Shown in pieces: positions 50,766 through 58,741 of a stretch of DNA of 64,000 bases. Origin of the DNA: PALSA-607 sp963737705 (GTDB lineage: Bacteria > Actinomycetota > Actinomycetes > Acidothermales > Acidothermaceae); NCBI GenBank assembly GCA_963737705.1, contig CAVTTP010000006.1, forward strand, positions 62,001 to 126,000. Reading direction: 5' to 3'. The position numbers were made by a program, and so were the translations under genes. Position 1 is the first letter of the stretch. Every line of letters starts with the position of its first letter. The notes under the pieces were generated by a model. It had not been told where the DNA came from, did not search any database, and saw only the letters and a list, made by a program, of their open reading frames with translations.

Positions 50766-53258
50766 GTGGCAGATGGGCGGATCAACTTCGGCGGGCGCCT
50801 GGCGCGCGCGTTCATGCTGGGGGTCCTTTCGCTGCTCGTCGGGCTCCTGGTGGCCGGCCTCGCGCTGCCCGCCGCGGCTGGGCTCGGGGTCACCACCAAG
50901 AACGCCATCGGGGACATCACCTTCAACGAGCTCCCGGCCTCGCTGCAATCGCCCCCGCTGTCCCAGCTCTCGGTGATCAAGGCTGCCGACGGCAGCACTC
51001 TGGCGACCTTCTATTACGAGAACCGCCAGTCGGTGAGCCTCGACGACGTCGCTCCGACCATGCGGCAGGCGATCGTGGCGATCGAGGACTCCCGCTTCTA
51101 CGAGCACCACGGCGTCGACCCGAAAGGCATCCTGCGGGCACTGCTGACCGACACGTCGTCCGGCGCGGCGGTCCAGGGTGCATCGACGATCACGCAGCAG
51201 TACGTACGCCAGGCGCTGGTCGAGACGAACGCGGCCGACAACAACACCGCAGCGGCCGCGGCTGCGACCTCAAAGAACCTGACCCGCAAGCTCACAGAGG
51301 CGCGTTACGCCTTGGCACTCGAGCAAAAGCTGTCGAAGGACCAGATCCTTGAGGACTACCTGAACACCGTCTACTTCGGCGACGGGGCATACGGCATCTC
51401 GGCCGCCGCGCAGCACTATTTCGGCGAGTCCGCCGACCAGCTCACACTGCCGCAGTCAGCATTGCTCGCCGGGGTGATCAACAACCCCACCACTTTCGAT
51501 CCGACGGTGAACCCGATCGACGCGACGACCCGCCGCAACATCGTGCTCGACCGGATGCTCGTCAACTACCCCGCCAGCTACACCGCGGCTCAAATCGTGG
51601 CGGCCAAGGCGGCCCCCCTGGCGCTCCACATCGTTCCGGTCCCGAATGGTTGCGCTACCTCGACCGCCCCGTTCTTCTGTGACTACGTCGTGCACGACAT
51701 CCTCAACGGCTCCGAGTTCGGCGCCACCGTCGACGACCGCGCGAACCTGCTGCGTCGCGGCGGCCTCGTCGTGACGACCACGCTGCAGCCCACCGTCCAA
51801 GCGGCCGCACAGCTGGCGGTCAACACCGTCGTCCCGAAAAGTCCCACTCTGAACGCCGGGCTGGCGGCCGCCATCGACATGGTCAACCCGCAGACCGGTG
51901 CGATCGAAGCGATGGCGGTCGACCGCGACTACGGCACGGCATTCGGCCAGACCGAGGTCAACCTGGCCGCCGACTACGTGAACCACGGCGGCTCACAGGG
52001 GCGGAACGCCGGCTCGACGTTCAAGATCTTCGTCCTCGCGGCGGCGCTGGAAGAAAAGATTCCAGTCGGGACGACGATCAAGTCGCCTGCCAAGATCACC
52101 ATCCCCAAGGGCAGCACGACAACCTGCGACGGGCTGCCGACCTCGGCGTGGAACGTGGTAAACGCTGAAGACTCCGAGGGCGGCACGTTCAACATGGTGC
52201 AGGCCACTGCGCAGTCGGTGAACACCTACTTTGCACAGCTCGAGGTGAAGACCGGCCTGTGTGCGCCGGTCACGATCGCCCAGGATCTCGGCGTGCACAA
52301 GGCAACCGGCGGCGACCTCGACCAGATCCCCGCGTTCACCCTGGGTGCTGAGCCGGTCGACCCCCTAAGCGTCACGGGCGCGTTCGCAGCGCTGGCGAAC
52401 AACGGAACGTTCTGCACCCCGCAATCGATCACGAAAGTCACCTGGCAGGTCGGTGACGTGACAACGAACCGCCCCGTTCCCGGGCCCAACTGCGGCAAGG
52501 TGCTCGACCCGACAATCGCCGAGGGCATCACCACGCTGCTGCAGGGCGTCTTGGCCAAGGGCGGCACCGGCTACGGGCTGGCTCTAGGCCGCCAAGCCGC
52601 CGGCAAGACCGGCACGGACGACGACTTCAAGAACGCGTGGTTCAGCGGCTACACGCCGAATCTCGCGTCGTCGGTGTGGGTCGGCAACCCCGACTCGACC
52701 GTCCCGATGCAGGCCATCACGGTCAACAACAAGAAGTACGCGTACGTCTTTGGCGCGACGCTGCCCGGGCCGATCTGGCAACTCGCGATGAAGGGTGCCC
52801 TGCTCAATCAACCGATTGAAAGCTTCGTCAATCCACCGGACGCCGTGTTGCACGGCGAGCGAGTAAGTATCCCCAACCTGCAGGGCCAAGATCCCACCGC
52901 TGCTGCCGCGGCCCTGACCAAGCTCGGTCTAAGCCCAGCAGTCGACCCGACGAAGGTCACGTCGAGCCAGCCGCTGGGCACTGTCGAGACCACGGTTCCT
53001 GGACCCGGCGCCAGCGTTTACCCAGGGACACTAATCAAGATCGAGTTGAGCGACGGCGTGCCGCCGTTCACTCCTCCGCCGGCATCGTCGGAGCCACCAA
53101 GCTCAGAGCCGCCGAGTTCACAACCACCGGGCTCGACGTCGCCGTCACCGATCACCATCACGGGACCAACTCCGACTCCTACTCCGACTCCCGGACCGGG
53201 AGGGCCCGGAGGGCCTGGAGGCGGTCCGCCGACCCCAACGGCCACCGCGACGCACTAG
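50766..53258 (+). CDS. ponA: Bifunctional class A penicillin-binding protein with PASTA domain
   Basis: 830 aa from a GTG at 50766. Membrane helix about 13-35; glycosyltransferase 51 with E107 in AIEDSRFYEHHGVDP; transpeptidase with S417TFK420, S484VN486 and K614TG616; a single PASTA domain (about 687-755); and a Pro/Ser/Thr-Gly-rich tail of about 70 residues. It polymerises and cross-links peptidoglycan outside the membrane. It is PonA2-like by place and domain order. Confidence 0.94.
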   Translation: MADGRINFGGRLARAFMLGVLSLLVGLLVAGLALPAAAGLGVTTKNAIGDITFNELPASLQSPPLSQLSVIKAADGSTLATFYYENRQSVSLDDVAPTMRQAIVAIEDSRFYEHHGVDPKGILRALLTDTSSGAAVQGASTITQQYVRQALVETNAADNNTAAAAAATSKNLTRKLTEARYALALEQKLSKDQILEDYLNTVYFGDGAYGISAAAQHYFGESADQLTLPQSALLAGVINNPTTFDPTVNPIDATTRRNIVLDRMLVNYPASYTAAQIVAAKAAPLALHIVPVPNGCATSTAPFFCDYVVHDILNGSEFGATVDDRANLLRRGGLVVTTTLQPTVQAAAQLAVNTVVPKSPTLNAGLAAAIDMVNPQTGAIEAMAVDRDYGTAFGQTEVNLAADYVNHGGSQGRNAGSTFKIFVLAAALEEKIPVGTTIKSPAKITIPKGSTTTCDGLPTSAWNVVNAEDSEGGTFNMVQATAQSVNTYFAQLEVKTGLCAPVTIAQDLGVHKATGGDLDQIPAFTLGAEPVDPLSVTGAFAALANNGTFCTPQSITKVTWQVGDVTTNRPVPGPNCGKVLDPTIAEGITTLLQGVLAKGGTGYGLALGRQAAGKTGTDDDFKNAWFSGYTPNLASSVWVGNPDSTVPMQAITVNNKKYAYVFGATLPGPIWQLAMKGALLNQPIESFVNPPDAVLHGERVSIPNLQGQDPTAAAAALTKLGLSPAVDPTKVTSSQPLGTVETTVPGPGASVYPGTLIKIELSDGVPPFTPPPASSEPPSSEPPSSQPPGSTSPSPITITGPTPTPTPTPGPGGPGGPGGGPPTPTATATH

Positions 53259-53268
53259 TTCGAAGCGA

Positions 53269-53292
53269 CTAGCAGGGACGCGTCCTCGCTAG
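53269..53292. terminator. Hairpin between convergent ponA and yqeY
   Basis: CTAGCAGGGAC (53269-53279) pairs with GTCCTCGCTAG (53282-53292), 9 of 11 positions. It lies just after the ponA stop and over the stop codon of the convergent gene, so it may terminate both. Confidence 0.5.
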
Positions 53293-53750
53293 CCCGCGAG
53301 TTGCCGCTTCACCTCGGCGGCCACCCGCCCGCCGTCCGCCCGACCTGCGACCAGCGGATTCACGACCTTCATGACCGCGCCCATCGCCTGCTGGCCGCTC
53401 GCACCTGTAGACGTGACGGCCTGCGTCACGAGGTCGCGCAACTCGTCATCCGACAACTGTGCTGGCAGGTAGGCGGCGATGACCTCGCCCTCTGCACGCT
53501 CCCGGTCAGCCAGCTCCGGCCGGTTGCCGGCCGCGAACGCCTCGGCCGCCTCGCGCCGCTTCTTGCCCTCGCGGGTGAGCACCTTCAGCACCTCGTCGTC
53601 GGACAGCTCACGAGCTTGCGTGCCGGAGACTTCCTCGTTGGTGATGGCAGACAAGACCATCCGCAAGGTTGCGGTGCGCAGCTCGTCACGAGCCTTGATC
53701 GCGGTTGTCAGGTCGTCGTGCAGGCGCGTCTTCAGGGCGGCAGGGGACAT
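53289..53750 (-). CDS. YqeY/GatB-type protein
   Basis: 153 aa. LKTRLHDDLTTAIKARDELRTATLRMVLSAI, then EKxx-like KKRREAAEAF and ADRERAEGEVIAAYLPAQLSDDELRDLV are typical of YqeY proteins, which share the tail domain of GatB and are thought to bind tRNA. In actinobacteria it regularly sits between ponA and the metallophosphoesterase. Confidence 0.9.
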   Translation of the reverse strand: MSPAALKTRLHDDLTTAIKARDELRTATLRMVLSAITNEEVSGTQARELSDDEVLKVLTREGKKRREAAEAFAAGNRPELADRERAEGEVIAAYLPAQLSDDELRDLVTQAVTSTGASGQQAMGAVMKVVNPLVAGRADGGRVAAEVKRQLAG

Positions 53751-53791
53751 GTCCGCAGTCTCTCACCGCCGAGTCTGCGAAACTCGAGGGT

Positions 53792-54679
53792 ATGCGTCGA
53801 CTCACCGCCGTCCCCCTTGGTGCTCTTGCCCTTGGCAGCGCTGCCATCGGATATGCGTCAGGTATCGAACGGCGCTCGCCGCGGCTGCGCAGGTTCGAGG
53901 TGCCTGTGCTGCCCGCTGGGTCTTCTCCGCTGCGGGTACTGCATTTTTCCGACGCGCACCTGACACCTGGACAGACCTGGAAGCGCGACTGGATCCACTC
54001 GCTCGCCGCCCTTGAGCCCGACCTGGTCATCAACACCGGCGACAGCATCGCGCACGTCGGCGCAGTGCCGGTGTTTCTCGATGCGATCGGGCCACTGCTC
54101 GAAAAGCCGGGCGCGTTCGTGTTCGGATCGAACGACTACGCGGCGCCAGTGTTCAAGAATCCGGCGCGATACCTCTTCCCCGACGACGGCGCGCGGCCGA
54201 AGGGCGTCGAGTTGCCGTGGCGTGCGCTTCGAGAAGCGATGCTGGACGCCGGTTGGCTCGACCTCTCAAATGCCCGCGGGTATGTGAAAGCTGATGGCCG
54301 GCAAATCGAGTTGGTCGGCGTCGACGATCCGCACATCGGCCGCGACAAGTACGACGTGGTCGCCGGAAATGCTGACCCTGATGTGCCGCTGACTCTTGGG
54401 GTAACGCATTCACCGGAGCCGCGGGTACTGGCGCGCATGGCGGCCGATGGGTGCGGGCTGATCCTGGCCGGCCACACTCATGGCGGCCAGCTGCGAGTGC
54501 CGCTGTATGGGGCGCTGGTCACGAACTGCGGCCTCGACCGCAGCCGGGCTCGAGGATTGTCGCGTTATGACGGCACCTGGTTGCACGTATCGGCAGGGCT
54601 CGGCACGTCCCCATACGCGCCGATGCGGTTCGCCTGCCCGCCGGAGGCAACGCTGCTCACGCTGGTCGCCGTTCACTGA
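53792..54679 (+). CDS. Membrane-associated metallophosphoesterase
   Basis: 295 aa from an ATG at 53792 with GAGGG close upstream. A short N-terminal hydrophobic stretch precedes the calcineurin-like motifs: FSDAHLTPG (D-x-H), LVINTGDSI (GD), FVFGSNDY (GNxx variant) and ILAGHTHGGQLRVP (GHxH). The family is YkuE/LpxH-like. It is the Rv3683 equivalent. The substrate is unknown; nucleotide or lipid phosphoesters are possible. Confidence 0.9.
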   Translation: MRRLTAVPLGALALGSAAIGYASGIERRSPRLRRFEVPVLPAGSSPLRVLHFSDAHLTPGQTWKRDWIHSLAALEPDLVINTGDSIAHVGAVPVFLDAIGPLLEKPGAFVFGSNDYAAPVFKNPARYLFPDDGARPKGVELPWRALREAMLDAGWLDLSNARGYVKADGRQIELVGVDDPHIGRDKYDVVAGNADPDVPLTLGVTHSPEPRVLARMAADGCGLILAGHTHGGQLRVPLYGALVTNCGLDRSRARGLSRYDGTWLHVSAGLGTSPYAPMRFACPPEATLLTLVAVH

Positions 54680-54777
54680 GGTTGGGGTTAGGCGGTTCGA
54701 TCGGGCTCGTTCGGGCTAGTTCGGCGGCCTCGGGTCGTCGGCTAGACTCCCCGTGTTCGAGAGTTGCAGTGTTCCAT

Positions 54778-54851
54778 CGGGGTGTAGCGCAGCTTGGCAG
54801 CGCGCTGCGTTCGGGACGCAGAGGCCGTGGGTTCAAATCCCGCCACCCCGA
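54778..54851 (+). tRNA. tRNA-Pro (CGG)
   Basis: Acceptor stem CGGGGTG pairs with CACCCCG. The D arm has AGCGCAGCTTGGCAGCGC, the anticodon stem CTGCG/CGCAG encloses loop TTCGGGA (anticodon CGG), and the T arm contains GGTTCAAATCC. The 3' CCA is not encoded. The accessory region begins right after it, but no second copy of its 3' end was noticed downstream. Confidence 0.96.
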
Positions 54852-54964
54852 CGAAATTGTGCGGAGCGCGACTTCGTGCCACCGGTAAAGTGCACTACTC
54901 TCACAAGCAAAATCGGCGGGCGGACGTCGGTTAGGTGCGGCCATCGGCCCGTGGGGGGTGCGAT

Positions 54965-56692
54965 ATGTGGCGACCGCGTGTCGGTGCCTGCGTCGCCGCC
55001 CTGCTCCTGTTCGCGTCCTTACTCGTGGCCAATGTGGTCAACTCGCCCAAGGCCCGCGCGGTTACCGTGGTCCCGCGCCCTGACCACGTCGTCATTGTGA
55101 TCGACGAGAACCATGAGCAGAGCATCATCGGCGACTCAGACGCGCCGTACATCACCCAGCTGGCGGCTCAGAATGCCAACTTCACCCAGTCGTACGCGAT
55201 CACGCACCCAAGCCAGCCGAACTACCTTGCACTGTTCTCCGGATCCACCCAGGGCGTGACAACCGACGACTGCCCACAAACATTCAGCACCCCCAACCTC
55301 GGCAGTGCATTGATCGCCAGCGGCGCAACCTTCGCCGGTTACAGCGAAGACTTGCCGAGCACCGGGTACACCGGCTGCCAGTCCGCGAACTACGCGCGCA
55401 AGCACAACCCGTGGGTGAACTGGCCGGCCGTGCCAGCCTCGGCCAGTCTTCCGTTCACGGCATTCCCGACCGACTTCTCCACGCTGCCCAACGTGTCGAT
55501 CGTGGTGCCGAACCTGCAGGACGATATGCACGACGGTTCGGTCGCGATGGGTGACGCCTGGCTGCAGAACAACATGGACAGCTACATCACATGGGCCAAG
55601 ACCCACAACAGCTTGTTCATCCTGACCTTCGATGAGGACGACAGCGCCGACGGGAACCGGATACCGACCATCTTCGCCGGGCAGCGGGTAATGCCGGGCA
55701 ACTACGCCGAGACGATCAATCACTACAGCGTGTTGCGCACAGTCGAGGATGCCTACGGCCTCTCACCGATCGGGGCGAGCTCGACCGCTTCACCCGTGCT
55801 TGATGTCTGGACGCCCGATCAAGGCAGCACTGCACCGACGGCTGCCTTTGGCTCAGTGTGCACGCAGCTGGCGTGCTCGTTCGACGGCAGTGCGTCAACG
55901 GATTCGGGCGGGACGATCTCCAGCTACGCATGGACGTTCGGCGACAACGCGACCGGCGCCGGACAGACGACGACCCATACGTACGGAGCGTCGTCGAACT
56001 ACAACGTCACGCTGACCGTGACCGACAACCTCGGCCAAACCGGGAGCATCACAAAACAGGTGCTTGTGTCCGGGCCCGCTCCGACTTTGGCATCGGACTC
56101 CTTCAACCGGACGGTCGCCTCGGGGCTAGGGAATGCCGACATCGGCGGTACGTGGACGACGACTGGGGGCGCGGCGACGAGCCTCTCGGTCAGTCCAGGC
56201 GGTGCGAACTGGCGACTGGGTACGAATGGCGCGACCAGCACGCGCTTCGCTGAAGACCGTCTCGAGCACCGACACCGATCTATTGACCGTGTTCAGCTAC
56301 GACAAAGCCCCCAACGGCAACGGCGTTTACTTCAGCGCGATCGGACGGTCGGTCGTCGACAACACCGACTACCGGGCGCAGGCACTGATGAGCGGCACGG
56401 GAGTCATCCTGACATTGCGTAGGACAGTCGCCAACGTTGCACGACGCTCGTGGCAAAGACGATGTCAGGTATCGTCGTGACCCCGGGCCAGTCGTTGAGT
56501 CTGCGCGTGCAGGTGACCGGAACGAATCCAACCACGATCCGATCGCGCATCTGGCCGACTGCGAGCGCCGAGCCGACGACATGGACGGTCTCGATAACGG
56601 ACTCGACCAGCGTTCTGCAGGCGGCCGGTTGGTTGGGTTACAACCTCTACCTATCGTCGTCATCCTCGAGCGCGCCGGTGACTATCAAATGA
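54965..56692 (+). pseudogene. Secreted phosphoesterase with PKD domain, frameshifted
   Basis: The ATG at 54965 opens a signal peptide (VAALLLFASLLVANVV). Then comes a phosphoesterase-family (AcpA-like, PF04185) domain: HVVIVIDENHEQS, THPSQPNYLALFSGSTQ, FDEDDS. A PKD domain follows near 55830-56070 (SVCTQLACSFDGSAS...SYAWTFGD), then a C-terminal module from about 56090 (DSFNRTVASGLG). The module moves to another frame near 56240 and back near 56430, and ends at a TGA at 56690. The two shifts compensate, so protein similarity spans all three pieces. The enzyme would be exported and act on phosphate esters at the surface. Confidence 0.75.
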
Positions 56693-56708
56693 CCAGCATG
56701 CTGGCCGA

Positions 56709-58653
56709 CCGACAGTAACCGCACCCGTGAACCAGCCACCGGTCGCCGCGTTCACCCCGACCTGCACCCTGCTCGCGTGCACGGTCGACGCCGGCGCCTC
56801 CGGTGACCCCGACGGCACCATCACCAGCTACGCCTGGCAGTTCGGTGACACCACCACCGGCACCGGCGTCACCACCGCGCACACCTACGCCACCGCGAAC
56901 ACCTACCCGATCACCTTGACCGTCACCGACAACAGCGGCGCCACCTCCACCATCACCCACACCGTCACCGTCACCGGCCCGACCAACCAGCCACCGGTCG
57001 CCGCGTTCACCCCGACCTGCACCCTGCTCGCGTGCACGGTCGACGCCGGCGCCTCCGGTGACCCCGACGGCACCATCACCAGCTACGCCTGGCAGTTCGG
57101 TGACACCACCACCGGCACCGGCGTCACCACCGCGCACACCTACGCCACCGCGAACACCTACCCGATCACCTTGACCGTCACCGACAACAGCGGCGCCACC
57201 TCCACCATCACCCACACCGTCACCGTCACCGGCCCGACCAACCAGCCACCGGTCGCCGCGTTCACCCCGACCTGCACCCTGCTCGCGTGCACGGTCGATG
57301 CCGGCGCCTCCGGTGACCCCGACGGCACCATCACCAGCTACGCCTGGCAGTTCGGTGACACCACCACCGGCACCGGCGTCACCACCGCGCACACCTACGC
57401 CACCGCGAACACCTACCCGATCACCTTGACCGTCACCGACAACAGCGGCGCCACCTCCACCATCACCCACACCGTCACCGTCACCGGCCCGACCAACCAG
57501 CCACCGGTCGCCGCGTTCACCCCGACCTGCACCCTGCTCGCGTGCACGGTCGATGCCGGCGCCTCCGGTGACCCCGACGGCACCATCACCAGCTACGCCT
57601 GGCAGTTCGGTGACACCACCACCGGCACCGGCGTCACCACCGCGCACACCTACGCCACCGCGAACACCTACCCGATCACCTTGACCGTCACCGACAACAG
57701 CGGCGCCACCTCCACCATCACCCACACCGTCACCGTCACCGGCCCGACCCAACCAGCCACCGGTCGCCGCGTTCACCCCGACCTGCACCCTGCTCGCGTG
57801 CACGGTCGACGCCGGCGCCTCCGGTGACCCCGACGGCACCATCACCAGCTACGCCTGGCAGTTCGGTGACACCACCACCGGCACCGGCGTCACCACCGCG
57901 CACACCTACGCCACCGCGAACACCTACCCGATCACCTTGACCGTCACCGACAACAGCGGCGCGACCTCCACCATCACCCACACCGTCACCGTCACCGGCC
58001 CGACCAATCAACCGTTCGCTAGTGACACGTTCGGCCGGACGGTTGCGAACGGCTGGGGGAGCACGTCTCCTGGCGGCGCCTGGACGGTCACCGGCACGGC
58101 GGCCAACTTCTCAGTCAGTGCCGGCGTTGGGTCAATCCTGTTCCCGTCGGCCGGTTCTACCCGCACCGCGTACCTACTCGCCAACACCCGCACCGACGCC
58201 GACGTCGTTGTGGCGATGAATGTCAGCAACATCGGGACCGGCAGCGGCTTGACCGCAGCGGTCGTCGGACGTCTAGTCAGTTCTGGCAACGACTACCGGG
58301 CCACCGCCCGGTTCAATCCCGCAGGCACGATCACGTTGACCCTGAGCCGAGTGATCGCCGGGGCCGCGACGAACCTCGGCACGGCCGTCACGATTCCCGG
58401 ACTGACTTATGGCGCCGGGACATCCATTTCGGTGCGCGTGCAAGTGACAGGCACTGCGCCGACGACTGTCCGCGCGAGGGCGTGGCTCACCGGTACGACC
58501 GAACCAACCACCTGGGCGATATCTGCCACCGACTCGACCGCGGCTTTGCAAGTGCCTGGCTCGGTTGGCCTTGTCGGTTATCTAGCCAGCAATGTCACGA
58601 ACGCACCGACCACTTGGCGGATCACCTCGTTCATCGCCAAGCCGACGTCGTAA
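56709..58653 (+). pseudogene. Five-fold PKD repeat protein with C-terminal module, frameshifted
   Basis: Five 85-residue PKD domains in a row (NQPPVAAFTP...TVTVTGPT), each with a Cys pair (PTCTLLACTV). An extra C at the unit 4/5 border (57748-57750) throws the frame; unit 5 and the C-terminal module (FASDTFGRTVANGWG to 58653) lie in the new frame. No good start or signal peptide precedes unit 1. The frame is open back to about 56693 and reads PTVTAPVNQPP, so this was probably the continuation of the phosphoesterase gene. It may be a broken gene or a misread repeat. Confidence 0.7.
56730..58005. repeat. Five 255-bp tandem repeats encoding PKD domains
   Basis: Units start at 56730, 56985, 57240, 57495 and 57751. 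Each is 255 bases (85 codons); they differ at only a few bases (GAC or GAT in one codon, GCC or GCG in another), so they are almost identical. The fourth-to-fifth spacing is 256. Such homogeneity indicates recent amplification or gene conversion. Confidence 0.92.
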
Positions 58654-58694
58654 TACAAGGTCAGCGCACGACGGCTAGCGACTACGGTTGCGGG

Positions 58695-58734
58695 ATCAGC
58701 ACACTCGGGCGGCCGGTGCCGCCGTACTGCTGAT
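58695..58734. terminator. Hairpin between convergent surface-protein genes
   Basis: ATCAGCA (58695-58701) pairs with TGCTGAT (58728-58734), and inside GGCGGC (58708-58713) pairs with GCCGCC (58718-58723) across CGGT. It lies between the convergent PKD genes and probably terminates both. Confidence 0.55.
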
Positions 58735-58741
58735 TGGTGAT

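Noticed and set aside
53018..53245. Gly/Pro-rich minus-strand frame
   Set aside because: Antisense shadow of the Pro/Ser/Thr tail of the penicillin-binding protein.
56685..57845. Long minus-strand frame rich in Gly, Val and Asp (386 codons), similar to PE_PGRS proteins
   Set aside because: It is the antisense of the PKD repeats; the plus strand encodes recognisable PKD domains, and the Gly-rich pattern is a by-product of their codons.
54778..58653. tRNA-Pro as attachment site of a genomic island
   Set aside because: No integrase and no second copy of the tRNA 3' end were noticed in the window; the change in content after it is suggestive only.
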